Position numbers and translations under genes: made by a program. This document shows positions 15,551 to 24,723 of a DNA stretch of 64,000 nucleotides, piece after piece; position 1 is the first letter of the stretch; every line of letters starts with the position of its first letter. The DNA lies in NCBI RefSeq assembly GCF_003719335.1, contig NZ_RIAS01000002.1:558001-622000 (forward strand). Direction: 5' to 3'. Under the pieces are notes generated by a model. The model did not search any database. It was not told where the DNA came from and saw only the letters and a list, made by a program, of their open reading frames with translations. Origin of the DNA: Paenibacillus amylolyticus (GTDB taxonomy: Bacteria > Bacillota > Bacilli > Paenibacillales > Paenibacillaceae).

Positions 15551-15612
15551 ATGGAAACTGTACGGTAGTATAGAAGCTAGGGGTAACCTGTAGCTTACGA
15601 GGAGGAATCAGC

Positions 15613-16311
15613 GTGCCGGATATTGCCGGATTGAAGTGGTTGTTTTTTGATGTGGGGGATACGCTGGTGGATGAATGGGAGCCAGTAGATGATATTATTG
15701 GGCAGTTCGTTCGTGAGGCTAATGATTACGGCTATCCAGTAAAGATTGAGGCGGTACGAGAACTGTTTGCTACCTGTTACCGTAATTATGAACAGTGGCC
15801 TATGAAAGTAGCCATACGTACATATATTCATGATGAAGACCACCGCATTCAGATTCAGAACAAGCTGAAATTCCATAAAGAATTGGAGCAACCGTTTCCT
15901 TCTGCAACCAAGGTGCTTGAACAGCTTTCGGAGCATTATCGTATTGGCATCATTGCGAATCAGAGTCCTGGGACTGAAGCAAGGCTGGAGAGCTACGGAC
16001 TTCGTAAATACGTTCATGTTTTGGCCTGTTCGGCAGAAGAAGGGGTGTCCAAGCCTGATCCGGAGTTGTATGCAGTTGCTCTGAAGCAGGCTGAATGCTT
16101 GCCCGAAGAAGCGGTTATGATTGGTGATCGAATCGACAATGATATTATGCCAGCACGTAGTTTGGGCTTACGCACCATTCGTATTTTGCAGGGGTACGGA
16201 AGGTTCCAGCCAGAGCTTTCGGATGGCGAGCGTGCAGACTGGACGGTTGAGTCGCTCGATGAACTTCTACCCCTGCTACTACCTGATAACGATGCTAAAG
16301 AATCCTTGTGA
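15613..16311 (+). CDS. HAD family hydrolase
   Basis: A 232-aa HAD phosphatase with a small helical cap. Motif I is WLFFDVGDTLVDE (nucleophile Asp; Gly replaces the residue usual before the second Asp), motif II is IGIIANQSP, motif III is GVSKPDPELY and motif IV is VMIGDRIDNDI. Similar proteins hydrolyse small phosphorylated metabolites; substrate unknown. It starts at GTG 15613 behind GAGGAGGA. A promoter and an attenuator-like hairpin precede it. A terminator and a copy of the dispersed short repeat follow. Confidence 0.9.
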   Translation: MPDIAGLKWLFFDVGDTLVDEWEPVDDIIGQFVREANDYGYPVKIEAVRELFATCYRNYEQWPMKVAIRTYIHDEDHRIQIQNKLKFHKELEQPFPSATKVLEQLSEHYRIGIIANQSPGTEARLESYGLRKYVHVLACSAEEGVSKPDPELYAVALKQAECLPEEAVMIGDRIDNDIMPARSLGLRTIRILQGYGRFQPELSDGERADWTVESLDELLPLLLPDNDAKESL

Positions 16312-16343
16312 GTATCTAGTTAAATCAGTGGATTTAGAGGGGA

Positions 16344-16413
16344 TAACGGCTACTCGCCAGGTTCTTCTGTCATCGGAGTGGACTGTGTAAAATCTTTAGT
16401 TCAACTTATATAG
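16344..16413 (+). repeat. Short copy of the dispersed repeat
   Basis: This 70-base block matches 48096-48165 at 63 of 70 positions, and its core (GTCATCGGAGTGGACTGTGT) matches the minus strand at 61-106. It directly precedes a terminator (16414-16465), as does the copy at 48096. The upstream GGGGATAAC also occurs at the same place in the long copies. Confidence 0.85.
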
Positions 16414-16465
16414 AAAAGGCTGATTCGCCCGGTATGTGAATACCGTGGGCGCATCAGCCTTTTTT
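16414..16465. terminator. Terminator after the HAD gene
   Basis: AAAAGGCTGATTCGCCC pairs with GGGCGCATCAGCCTTTT; an inner GGTAT/ATACC stem extends it. T6 on the plus strand and T4 on the minus strand allow it to end both the HAD gene and mntH. Confidence 0.92.
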
Positions 16466-16556
16466 AAAATTTATGATACATAAAAAGTTGAACAAGTTTT
16501 TTTACACAGTAACGGAGTGAAAGTGTAAACATCCTTAGTTTGACTTATATATAAGC

Positions 16557-17915
16557 TTAGAACAGCATGATGGTCTGGATGATTAAATACACATTCAGGA
16601 CAACGATAATAGCCGCGATAATCCAGGAAACGGTTTTGAGCCACAGTTTGTTTGCAAAAGGCCCCATGCTTTTTTTGTCACTTGTGAACATCACAAGCGG
16701 GATGACGGCAAATGGCAGTTGCAGGGATAGGATGACCTGACTCAAGATCAGTAACTCTTCTGTGCCGCGCTCACCGGCAATAGCAGTGACGATGACAGCA
16801 GGGATGATGGCGATCAGTCGGGTAACCAGTCTACGCAACCACGCCGGGATACGGATATTCAGGAAGCCTTCCATAACGATCTGTCCTGCGAGCGTGCCTG
16901 TAAGGGTTGAGTTCTGACCGGATGCGAGCAAAGCTACGCCGAACAGGACGCTGGCAATGGTTGTGCCAAGCAGCGGAGTTAGTAGATGATACGCATCGGA
17001 TATCTCTGCTACCTGTGTCATGCCAGCGCTGTGGAATACAGCTGCAGATACGATCAGGATGGCCGCGTTAATGAATAGAGCTAGCGTCAAAGCAATGGTT
17101 GAATCCAGTGTGGTGTAGCGAATAGCTTCTCTCTTGCCCTGAGTCGTCTGCTCAATCTGGCGGGTCTGCACGATGGATGAATGCAGATACAGATTGTGCG
17201 GCATAACGGTAGCTCCGATGATGCCAATGGCGATGTAGAGCATGGCTGGGTTCTGCAAAATTTCGGTACTAGGAACGAATCCGTGAAGAACACCGCCCAT
17301 ATCCGGTTTCGCCAAAAATAGGTCGATGCCAAAACAAAGAGCTATGGTCGCCATCAGCACGATGACGAGTGTTTCCAGCGCACGGAATCCTTTATTTTGC
17401 AACACGAGAATGAGTAACACATCCACGGCGGTAATAATCACGCCGTATAACATGGGAATATTAAACAAAAGTTTAAGGGCGATTGCTGAGCCGATGACTT
17501 CAGCGAGGTCCGTAGCGGCTATAGCCAGTTCGCATAAAATCCATAACATCATGACAACGGGAGCGCTAAAGCGTTCACGACAGGCCTGGGCAAGATCACG
17601 CCCAGTGACAATACCCAGCTTGCCTGCGAGGGATTGAAGCACCACAGCCATCATGTTGGAAAAAAGGATGACGGACAATAACGTATATCCGAATTGCGAG
17701 CCGCCTGCGATATCCGTAGCCCAGTTGCCGGGGTCCATATAACCGACAGCGACAAGATAACCTGGGCCGACAAAGGCGAGGAACTTTTTCCACCACGCCG
17801 CATTTTTGGGTACTTTCATGGAACTGTGTGCCTCGCCTAGCGAAGGGGTCATCGTAGCTGCAGAAGCAGACGCATATTCGCTGGATGGAGGATTGAACGG
17901 ATTTTTTTGACTCAT
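16557..17915 (-). CDS. mntH: Nramp-type divalent metal transporter MntH
   Basis: This 452-aa membrane protein is Nramp family: the first helix has the signature [12 protein letters not shown] (Asp-Pro-Gly metal site) and the later helix has [16 protein letters not shown] (the MPH motif). About eleven transmembrane helices are evident. The family imports Mn2+ and Fe2+ with protons. ATG 17915 (MSQKNPF) is preferred over an upstream in-frame candidate because AGGTGAT is near; the N-terminal tail of ~45 residues is cytoplasmic. Regulation by manganese is expected; a candidate operator is noted upstream. Confidence 0.95.
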   Translation of the reverse strand: MSQKNPFNPPSSEYASASAATMTPSLGEAHSSMKVPKNAAWWKKFLAFVGPGYLVAVGYMDPGNWATDIAGGSQFGYTLLSVILFSNMMAVVLQSLAGKLGIVTGRDLAQACRERFSAPVVMMLWILCELAIAATDLAEVIGSAIALKLLFNIPMLYGVIITAVDVLLILVLQNKGFRALETLVIVLMATIALCFGIDLFLAKPDMGGVLHGFVPSTEILQNPAMLYIAIGIIGATVMPHNLYLHSSIVQTRQIEQTTQGKREAIRYTTLDSTIALTLALFINAAILIVSAAVFHSAGMTQVAEISDAYHLLTPLLGTTIASVLFGVALLASGQNSTLTGTLAGQIVMEGFLNIRIPAWLRRLVTRLIAIIPAVIVTAIAGERGTEELLILSQVILSLQLPFAVIPLVMFTSDKKSMGPFANKLWLKTVSWIIAAIIVVLNVYLIIQTIMLF

Positions 17916-18324
17916 ACATGGATCACCTGACTTTACAATAAGATGTGGCCGGCTTGTAGCCGGAATAAATTCAATGTTAGGATGTGCTCTGGCACAAACG
18001 CTGTGACAAACGCACGGCATGAATAGGGGTGCTAATATATCTAAAATTGTATGTTGATATTTACATTGTACATCCTCAATAATTTTTGTCTAGTGCAACT
18101 TTTGTGTATTCGGACAAAACATGAGACGAATCAGAGGTTATATTTTCAAATAACCTCTTTGTATCGTACCCAATACGTAAAAAGATACGACTTTTACCAA
18201 GTGCGCATGAAATACAGCAAGATGTAAAAGCTGATAAAGTACACAATCAGACGTTTCAAATTGAGCCAGAAGTTTAAAATGAATTGTAGGCAGTTAAAAC
18301 TTTATTAACGAAGGAGAGATTCTG
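17916..18324. other. Intergenic region between mntH and ohr
   Basis: This 409-base gap holds both upstream regions. It contains a hairpin (AGAGGTTAT/ATAACCTCT, 18133-18158), a MntR-like stretch near 18081-18104, and the ohr ribosome-binding site. No gene is seen. Confidence 0.5.
18081..18104. promoter_or_regulatory. Possible MntR-like operator
   Basis: TTTTGTCTAGTGCAACTTT resembles, in order, the TTTTG...AAC-TTT core of Bacillus MntR operators. It lies about 170 bases upstream of mntH, which is far. Weak. Confidence 0.25.
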
Positions 18325-18744
18325 ATGGAAGCTTTATATACAGCAACAGCGACAGTAAAAGGTGGACGAACAGGTTCGGTGGCTTCTTCGGACGGTGTAC
18401 TGCAACATGATCTGAAAATGCCGAAAGAGCTTGGCGGTGCCGGTGGAGAAGGCACGAATCCCGAGCAACTTTTTGCAGCTGGATACGGTGCATGTTACGA
18501 GAGCGCTCTGGCTAACGTGGCACGCAAAGCAGGTGTGAAATTGGAGAATGTCGTTGTAACCAGCAACGTATCGATCGGCAAAGATCCAACAGATGACGGA
18601 TTCAAGCTAGCGGTTCGTCTGGATGTGAGTATGCCGGGAGTGGATCGCAGCCAGGCTGAGGATCTTGCCCGCAAGGCGCATGACTTCTGTCCTTATTCAA
18701 AAGCAACACGCGGCAACATTGACGTTGTACTCAACGTCGTTTAA
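18325..18744 (+). CDS. Organic hydroperoxide resistance protein (Ohr/OsmC family)
   Basis: This 139-aa protein has the Ohr pattern: a first Cys in GYGACYESAL (residue ~59) and a second in HDFCPYSKAT (~119), preceded by the glycine-rich GGAGGEGTNPEQLFAAG. The two cysteines reduce organic hydroperoxides with lipoyl or thiol donors in the cytoplasm. The start ATG follows AAGGAGAG. The gene has its own terminator. OhrR control is common for the family but I do not see a clear OhrR palindrome. Confidence 0.95.
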   Translation: MEALYTATATVKGGRTGSVASSDGVLQHDLKMPKELGGAGGEGTNPEQLFAAGYGACYESALANVARKAGVKLENVVVTSNVSIGKDPTDDGFKLAVRLDVSMPGVDRSQAEDLARKAHDFCPYSKATRGNIDVVLNVV

Positions 18745-18834
18745 TAGATAGGAGAATTCCTGGCTCTTTCTCTTTGAGAGTGACAGGTAAAATAAAGAGC
18801 AAGGTATCCAGTGATATCTGATCTTCAAGCACAC

Positions 18835-18865
18835 AAACCCTGCTGGTAGCTCAGCAGGGTTTTGT
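18835..18865 (+). terminator. Terminator of ohr
   Basis: AAACCCTGCTG pairs with CAGCAGGGTTT around a six-base loop, followed by a T-rich run, 91 bases after the stop. Confidence 0.85.
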
Positions 18866-18993
18866 TTTCCAAATTATTACACCCAAGAATCACCTAATCT
18901 GAAAACGGGGGAGGATTTCTCCGTGTTAGGTCGTACTCTTTTACATAAACGTACAGTCACTTCATGCCACATATTCCATAAGGGGGAACGGCG

Positions 18994-19239
18994 ATGAGTA
19001 TTGAAGAGATGATTGAGAGAAAATTTGTATGCACCAAATGCCGGGGCACGGAATGCAGTATCAAGGAGGTTTCCATGTCAGGGGCGGGGCTCAGCAAGGT
19101 GTTTGATATTCAGCATAACCATTATTTGTTTGTGGGCTGTACGGCTTGCGGATATGTGGAGGTCTTTAACCCGGACGTGCTGAAAGGCAAGAAACAGGGA
19201 CAAGTTGGTACGATTTTGGATATTCTGTTTGGCGGATAG
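18994..19239 (+). CDS. Small zinc-ribbon protein
   Basis: This 81-aa protein has two CxxC pairs (FVCTKCRG near residue 13 and VGCTACGYVE near 49) that form one zinc ribbon. The C-terminal stretch (VGTILDILFGG) is hydrophobic. It resembles the DUF2082 group described as zinc-ribbon nucleic-acid-binding, but function is unverified. The start ATG has GGGGGAACGGCG upstream. Confidence 0.8.
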   Translation: MSIEEMIERKFVCTKCRGTECSIKEVSMSGAGLSKVFDIQHNHYLFVGCTACGYVEVFNPDVLKGKKQGQVGTILDILFGG

Positions 19240-19343
19240 ACATGCGTGAGTTGACATCGACCTGAAATTTCTTTAATATGATTTAGTACTGAAAGTGTCA
19301 GTGTCATTAGCATGAACCAAATTTGAATTCACGGGTGATATCC

Positions 19344-19622
19344 ATGTCTTATAGACCAAGCATTGCACAACTGCAAGTAGCCAGCAAAAACGAAAAAGAC
19401 GGATTGTACGAATTTACGATGAAACTGGTGGATGGTACACAGTGCCGTGTATTCTACTCCAAATCTCCGGATTGGAAAATGACTGCGATCAGCCGTCTGC
19501 AGAAAACACCTTGTCCTGTATGTCGCAAAGACTTTATCTGCAAATGTATGGATCAATGGTCAGGTGACCTGCATCAACAAATGATTAACGACGAGTGGAT
19601 GGAAAAAGCACTGGCTGAGTAA
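19344..19622 (+). CDS. Conserved hypothetical protein with CxxC and CxC
   Basis: This 92-aa protein begins MSYRPSIAQLQV. Its N-terminal half is beta-rich (FTMKLVDGTQCRVFYSKS); it then carries PCPVCRKDFICKCM, a potential zinc site. ATG 19344 is chosen because GGGTG lies six bases upstream; an in-frame TTG at 19323 has no ribosome-binding site. It lies about 100 bases after the zinc-ribbon gene. Function unknown. Confidence 0.75.
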   Translation: MSYRPSIAQLQVASKNEKDGLYEFTMKLVDGTQCRVFYSKSPDWKMTAISRLQKTPCPVCRKDFICKCMDQWSGDLHQQMINDEWMEKALAE

Positions 19623-19638
19623 TTGTCGGACAGTTATG

Positions 19639-19668
19639 AGCGTAGGCACTGAGCCTGCGCTTTTTTTC
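19639..19668 (+). terminator. Intrinsic terminator
   Basis: AGCGTAGGC pairs with GCCTGCGCT around a five-base loop (one G-T pair) and is followed by T7. Confidence 0.9.
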
Positions 19669-19769
19669 TATTTTACCAGAGAGCTTGGCAGGATAAATTC
19701 AGGTTAGGCGAGAAAAGTTGGCTCAAAATGGGTAAGTAATCTAACAGCACCATATAGGAGGCCACGATC

Positions 19770-20195
19770 ATGATGACAGTAGCGCAAGAGGATAAGCACC
19801 AGGGACACCCAATTGTTCTTGTAGACGGCGTATGCAACTTTTGCCAGGGGATAACAAAATGGATTATCAAGCGTGACCCGGAAGGGAAATATCACTTTGC
19901 TTCACTTCAGTCAGATGTGGCGAAAGGGTTGCTGGAGAAGGGTGGACTGAGAACTGACAGCATGGATACGTTTGTATTGATTGAAAATGGAACATATTAT
20001 ACACGCTCAACAGCAGCGTTAAGATTGGCTAAAGGTCTCAAGTTTCCTTATCCGCTACTATATGCGTTTATTATTGTACCCAAATTCATTCGTAATGCAG
20101 TATACAACTGGATTGCGCGCAATCGTTATCGTTGGTTTGGGAAAGAGGAGGCATGTATGTTGCCTACATCTGAGACTAAAGATCGATTTTTATAA
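19770..20195 (+). CDS. DCC-family thiol-disulfide oxidoreductase-like protein
   Basis: A 141-aa member of the DCC family (DUF393): VLVDGVCNFCQGITKWI gives the conserved Asp and CxxC (here CNFC), and the middle has FASLQSD. The family is predicted to have a thioredoxin-like fold. The cytoplasmic protein may do thiol-disulfide exchange, but the substrate is not known. AGGAGG is eight bases before ATG 19770; the next codon is also ATG. Confidence 0.9.
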   Translation: MMTVAQEDKHQGHPIVLVDGVCNFCQGITKWIIKRDPEGKYHFASLQSDVAKGLLEKGGLRTDSMDTFVLIENGTYYTRSTAALRLAKGLKFPYPLLYAFIIVPKFIRNAVYNWIARNRYRWFGKEEACMLPTSETKDRFL

Positions 20196-20326
20196 GTATA
20201 AAAGTATCAGTTTTCGAGGATAAGCTTCCATAAGAAAGAAGTTTCATGTAAGGTGATTAATATCGGAAATTACTGGGTAATTACTGTGGGTTACATTATT
20301 TTTTACATTATTGGGAGGACAACAAC

Positions 20327-21184
20327 TTGAAGAAGTGGACGACAATGATTATTGGGGCATTATTGGCAGTAAGCTTGGCAGCATGCGGAAATGACACAGA
20401 TAAATCTGCAACGCCGCCAGCAGGTAATGAAACAACGACTGAAAGCAACAATACAGCGGAGCAGAATGCGGCTGTTCCAACACTGGATGAATTGCTTGCC
20501 AAAACAGGTGAAGCAACGAAAGCGCTGAAAAGCTTCACTACGGAAGCTAACATTGATCAAAAGATCAAATTGGATGCTGGTGAGCAATCTCAGGATCAGC
20601 AGGTAAAAACGTCTTTGAAAATGGATATCATTAAAGATCCAATGATGATCTATCAAGAGATGGAAATGGATATGTCTGGACAGAAGCAAAATGTAAAACA
20701 GTATATTACTTCAGACAAAATTTACTCCCAAGTGGGTGACCAGTGGGTATCGATTCCAGAAGATCAAACGAAGGCACTCATCGAACAATTGAAAGCTAGC
20801 ATGAATCCGGAAAAAGAGCTGGACCAATTCAAAAAAGTAAAAGAAGACGTTAAGATCACCGAAGAGGGCGACAGTTATGTTCTGAACGCAGATGTATCGG
20901 GTGACAATGTCAAGGAATTGGCTAAATCCGTTATGGAACAAAACGGTTCAGATGCTCAAATGCAGGCTATGCTTGATCAAATGAATATTAAGAGCATGAA
21001 AATGAAATATTTGATTAACAAAGAGACGTCTCTTATGGAAAAGATCGATGTAGAAATGGTGATGGAAATGGAGCAAAACAATCAGAAAATGACGATGGAC
21101 ATGAAAATGGACACTTCGTTCTCCAACCATGACAAAGTTGCAGAAATCAAAATCCCGCAAGAGGCTTTGGACAGCGCAAAATAA
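20327..21184 (+). CDS. Secreted lipoprotein (DUF6612-like)
   Basis: This 285-aa protein has a lipoprotein signal peptide with lipobox LAAC (Cys20). After a low-complexity Asn/Thr/Glu linker the mature domain is acidic and Met/Lys/Asp-rich, with alternating strands such as QVKTSLKMDIIKDPMMIYQE and QYITSDKIYSQVGDQWVSIP, which fit a LolA/LppX-like half barrel (DUF6612). The start is TTG 20327 behind GGGAGGAC. Role unknown, anchored at the outer face of the membrane. Confidence 0.82.
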   Translation: MKKWTTMIIGALLAVSLAACGNDTDKSATPPAGNETTTESNNTAEQNAAVPTLDELLAKTGEATKALKSFTTEANIDQKIKLDAGEQSQDQQVKTSLKMDIIKDPMMIYQEMEMDMSGQKQNVKQYITSDKIYSQVGDQWVSIPEDQTKALIEQLKASMNPEKELDQFKKVKEDVKITEEGDSYVLNADVSGDNVKELAKSVMEQNGSDAQMQAMLDQMNIKSMKMKYLINKETSLMEKIDVEMVMEMEQNNQKMTMDMKMDTSFSNHDKVAEIKIPQEALDSAK

Positions 21185-21194
21185 GTAAAGCCTT

Positions 21195-21260
21195 AAACAC
21201 CTTTGATTCTGAATACGGACTACCTGTGGGTAGACCGGATAAGGATCAGGGGTGTTTTTT
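21195..21260 (+). terminator. Terminator of the lipoprotein gene
   Basis: AAACACC and the inner TGATTC pair with GGATCA and GGTGTTT around a long loop with its own small hairpin, then T7. Confidence 0.75.
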
Positions 21261-21402
21261 TGATTTTTGCATTTCTTTAGCGTGTTATAATAACATGTAT
21301 GATTTATTTTTAGATTTGCTATTTGCAGAAGGATGATCTGTAAGTAAAAACATGGTTGCCTGAGGTTAATGCATCATTGTTTAATGGGGAGGGGATGCCG
21401 AG

Positions 21403-21786
21403 ATGATCAGATATGCACATATTCATCACGTAAGTCTGGCTGTTCGAGATTTAGAAACGGCAAAAAAATTCTATTCAGATTTGCTCGGAATGCAGGAGAT
21501 TGAGCGTCCTCCGTTTCGTTCCACGGGTGCATGGTATGCGATTGGCAGTCAGCAACTTCATCTGTTGCAGCATCCAGAAGGTCACACGCTGCGGGAAGCG
21601 GGGATTGATACGACCGACGGACATTTTGCACTTTGGGTGGTCAGTTATTCGGAGACGATCGCTTGGCTGGAAGAGCAAGGTGTTGAATATGAAGCGAGAC
21701 CGGATAGTGTGGCTGGATTTGCCCAGATTTTTATTCTTGATCCTGATCGAAATATCATCGAATTTGGAGCGCCTTACGGTTCCTAA
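21403..21786 (+). CDS. VOC family (glyoxalase-like) protein
   Basis: This 127-aa single-domain protein shows two glyoxalase beta-alpha-beta-beta-beta modules: IHHVSLAVRDLETAKKFYSD at the start and HFALWVVSYSETIAWLEEQG in the second half, with FILDPDRNIIEF at the end. Metal-binding His and Glu positions are conserved. Members include fosfomycin-type resistance proteins, dioxygenases and glyoxalases; the exact reaction is not resolvable. GGGGAGGGGATGCCGAG precedes ATG 21403. Confidence 0.92.
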   Translation: MIRYAHIHHVSLAVRDLETAKKFYSDLLGMQEIERPPFRSTGAWYAIGSQQLHLLQHPEGHTLREAGIDTTDGHFALWVVSYSETIAWLEEQGVEYEARPDSVAGFAQIFILDPDRNIIEFGAPYGS

Positions 21787-21867
21787 CTGAGAAGGCTAGA
21801 ATAAATCCCTTGCTCGTCCAAAAATTGTATGTTATAGTATGCATACATTCATAGCACGTGACGGAAG

Positions 21868-21918
21868 CACCGTCCATATCCTGCAATTTCATGCGGGAAA
21901 TGGGCGGTGTTTTTTTGT
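21868..21918 (+). terminator. Terminator before the Tad operon
   Basis: CACCGTCCAT pairs with ATGGGCGGTG around a long loop and is followed by T7. It insulates the pilus operon from the VOC gene. Confidence 0.8.
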
Positions 21919-21945
21919 GCTTTTTTTGATGGGAGGTAGACGTAA

Positions 21946-23226
21946 TTGATTGTCCTTAAGGCAGTGCTGATATCGAGGGATAAAGATTATATCCGAGCTT
22001 GGCTTGACTACGTGCAGAGTAGTTCGTCAGGCTCCACGATGCGATTCATTGCTTTTTCACAGTGGGAAGCATTCAGAAATCATATGGATAAACAGGACGA
22101 ACAAGAGCTGCCTGATCTAATCATCGCTGAACCGGAGTTTCTAAACCCATGGTTGATGAATGGTGGGGATGCCTCAGGTATCCCATGGCTTATGCTTAGC
22201 GAAGGAACTGACGAGGGACACGAGGTGAATCGACTGATGAAGTATCAGCCGTTGCCTGCGTTGTTTGAAGCCGTTAGGAGGGCTTGCAGGCAACCGCGTA
22301 GTAAGCGGAGTCGACATTCGGGTCAAGAAACGTTAGCGATCGGTGTGTTATCGGCATCGGGTGGGAGCGGTAAAACAGCCGTAGCTCTGCATATGGCGAA
22401 GCAACTTGGACTCGCTGGGTATTCTGTGTTGTATCTCAATCTGGAGACTCTGGACAGCTCGTTTCCTTTCCTTGAGAAAGGTTTGCGGCGGGGCAGTCAG
22501 CATCACGTAGAAGCAGAGACAGGTTTATCACGACTATTATATGATCTGAAGGCTGCTAAAAGGGAAGTAGCTGGGGGGCAGCGACTACGGAGGGATCAAG
22601 GTCCCGTACAAGAGAAGGCAGCAGGGTTAAGGATCAGTACGGATGCACATACAGATGTAGTCTCTGGTGCTGATTCTGATATCTCGGTAACGGGAAAAAT
22701 GAAAGCAACAGTGGAGTATGTGGTTGGGCATGATGCGTTAAAGGCGGATGTGTTCTGGCCTTTAGCCAACCGTAAGGAAATGGTACAGATGTCTAAAGCG
22801 GACACGGCGGATCTGATTAAGTATCTGACCGATTCCGGGCAATATGAAGTGCTGATTCTGGACGGAGACTCAGGCTGGGATGAACGTAGTGAGGGTATCC
22901 TGGAGACGGCAGATACCTTCGTCTGGCTAGTAGAAGATGATATCGCTGCGATGCATCGATGGGGGCAATGGCTTCAGCATAACGAGCGTACCCGAACGGA
23001 ACGGTTAGGAAGTATGCTAGAGCGCACATATTTTGTCATCAACAAATATCGGGAGCAAGTGATCAATCCATTGCCAAGACCTGATCTGTATGTGGATGCG
23101 GTGTTGCCTTATATTCCTTCTTGGAAACAGATGAATCAGGAAGAGGTCATGCTGAGCTCACCGATCTTCCAGCGTGAAGTCAAGAGATTGTGTGAATTGC
23201 TGATTCAGGCTGAAGGAGGCGGTTAG
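21946..23226 (+). CDS. TadZ/CpaE-like MinD-family ATPase
   Basis: A 426-aa cytoplasmic protein with a ~100-residue N-terminal receiver-like region (no clear phospho-Asp context) and a MinD/ParA-type P-loop VLSASGGSGKTAVALH near residue 135; YEVLILDGDSGWDE near 303 is the second ATPase motif. TadZ/CpaE proteins place the Tad pilus machine at a site in the cell. A charged, unconserved insertion (about 200-260) splits the ATPase domain. It starts at TTG 21946 behind GGGAGGT and is the first gene of the operon. Confidence 0.88.
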   Translation: MIVLKAVLISRDKDYIRAWLDYVQSSSSGSTMRFIAFSQWEAFRNHMDKQDEQELPDLIIAEPEFLNPWLMNGGDASGIPWLMLSEGTDEGHEVNRLMKYQPLPALFEAVRRACRQPRSKRSRHSGQETLAIGVLSASGGSGKTAVALHMAKQLGLAGYSVLYLNLETLDSSFPFLEKGLRRGSQHHVEAETGLSRLLYDLKAAKREVAGGQRLRRDQGPVQEKAAGLRISTDAHTDVVSGADSDISVTGKMKATVEYVVGHDALKADVFWPLANRKEMVQMSKADTADLIKYLTDSGQYEVLILDGDSGWDERSEGILETADTFVWLVEDDIAAMHRWGQWLQHNERTRTERLGSMLERTYFVINKYREQVINPLPRPDLYVDAVLPYIPSWKQMNQEEVMLSSPIFQREVKRLCELLIQAEGGG

Positions 23227-23270
23227 CCAAAGACAAGATGCACATTTAAATTGGAGGAGCCTGGAGAGTT

Positions 23271-24569
23271 ATGACAGATCATTTATGGAGCATCACAGAT
23301 CGTGAAGAACGATTTCAAATGCTTCGCAGAGAGGTTCGAGCTTCGCTCGACATGACTTCTTCTGCCGAGGATGAGGAGTTGTGGCAAGGGATTGAGAGAA
23401 AAGTTCTCGGTGATTCGGGCCTGGAAGATTTGACTTCAGGTGAGCGCCATGTCCTGGTGCGGCGATTGTACGATTCTTTTCGCGGGTTGGATATTTTGCA
23501 ACCTTTGGTGGATCACCCGGACATTACGGAGATTATGATCAACAGTCATCAGGAGATCTTTGTTGAGCAAGAAGGGGAGGTCAGACAGATTCCACTGCAC
23601 TTTGAATCCAGAGAGCGGCTGGAGGATATTATTCAAATGATCGTGTCTGGTGTGAACCGCATTGTCAATGAATCTTCCCCCATTGTGGATGCTCGCCTGA
23701 AGGACGGTTCACGGGTTAACATTGTGCTTCCGCCTATTGCGCTAAAGGGGCCAACGATGACGATCCGGAAATTCCCAAGTGAGCCAATGAAGATGTCTGA
23801 TCTGATTGAGAAGGGGGCCCTGCATGAGGAAGCAGCCGTGTTATTACAGCAGTTAGTAAGGAGCAAGTACAACATTTTTATCGGGGGAGGCACGGGCTCG
23901 GGAAAAACAACTTTTCTAAACGCGTTATCCCAATTCATCCCTGCTGATGAGCGGATTATTACGATTGAGGATTCAGCGGAGTTACAGATCGTGACCGTGC
24001 CCAATCTCGTCTCCCTGGAGACGCGAAATGCCAATACAGAGGGCAAAGGTCTTATCTCCATCCGGGACCTGATTAAATCCTCTTTACGGATGCGTCCAAA
24101 CCGGATTGTTATTGGGGAAGTACGCGGAGCGGAAGCGCTGGATATGTTACAGGCGATGAACACTGGGCATGATGGATCGTTGTCGACTGGTCATGCAAAT
24201 ACGATCTCGGACATGATCAGTAGACTTGAAACGATGGTCCTTAGTGGAGCGGAACTTCCCATTACCGTCGTAAGACAGCAGATTAGCTCGGCCATTGATA
24301 TTTTTGTACATCTTTCGCGGCTTCGAGACCGTTCACGTCGTGTGACTGAGATCAGTGAAGTGACGGGTTTACATCATGGTGAAGTGCTTCTGAACCCGTT
24401 GTTTCGATTTCAGGAGCAGGAGGAACGGGAAGGGCGTATCATCGGTGGACTCATCCGGGTGGGCAGCCTGAAGAAGGTGGATAAGATTCAAATGGCCGGC
24501 CTTGGAGAATGGCTTGAGAAATACATAGAACAAATAGCCGTGCAGACTGGACAAGAGGACAAGCGGTGA
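23271..24569 (+). CDS. TadA/CpaF-type secretion ATPase
   Basis: A 432-aa type II/IV secretion ATPase. Walker A is GGGTGSGKTTF (residue ~205), the Asp box is IITIEDSAEL (~236), Walker B is NRIVIGEVRGAEALDML (~280), and the His box follows in GHDGSLSTGHANT. It powers Flp pilin assembly from the cytoplasmic side. GGAGGAGCC lies upstream of the ATG. It follows the TadZ-like gene by 44 bases and belongs to the same operon. Confidence 0.96.
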   Translation: MTDHLWSITDREERFQMLRREVRASLDMTSSAEDEELWQGIERKVLGDSGLEDLTSGERHVLVRRLYDSFRGLDILQPLVDHPDITEIMINSHQEIFVEQEGEVRQIPLHFESRERLEDIIQMIVSGVNRIVNESSPIVDARLKDGSRVNIVLPPIALKGPTMTIRKFPSEPMKMSDLIEKGALHEEAAVLLQQLVRSKYNIFIGGGTGSGKTTFLNALSQFIPADERIITIEDSAELQIVTVPNLVSLETRNANTEGKGLISIRDLIKSSLRMRPNRIVIGEVRGAEALDMLQAMNTGHDGSLSTGHANTISDMISRLETMVLSGAELPITVVRQQISSAIDIFVHLSRLRDRSRRVTEISEVTGLHHGEVLLNPLFRFQEQEEREGRIIGGLIRVGSLKKVDKIQMAGLGEWLEKYIEQIAVQTGQEDKR

Positions 24570-24723
24570 ATTGTAAAACATAAACTGAGCAATAGAATGG
24601 GATACAAAGTAGGGGGATTACATCTTATAACAACTATAATTAGTTATTTTTTGATGTAACCAGTTATGTTGTTAACGATTTTGGGAAGTTCCAAACCATA
24701 TCGTGAAAGAAAGAGGGTGCAGC

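Noticed and set aside
22560..22780. Possible pseudogene insertion in the TadZ-like gene
   Set aside because: The frame stays open with good codons and the ATPase motifs are intact on both sides; a low-conservation loop is the simpler reading.
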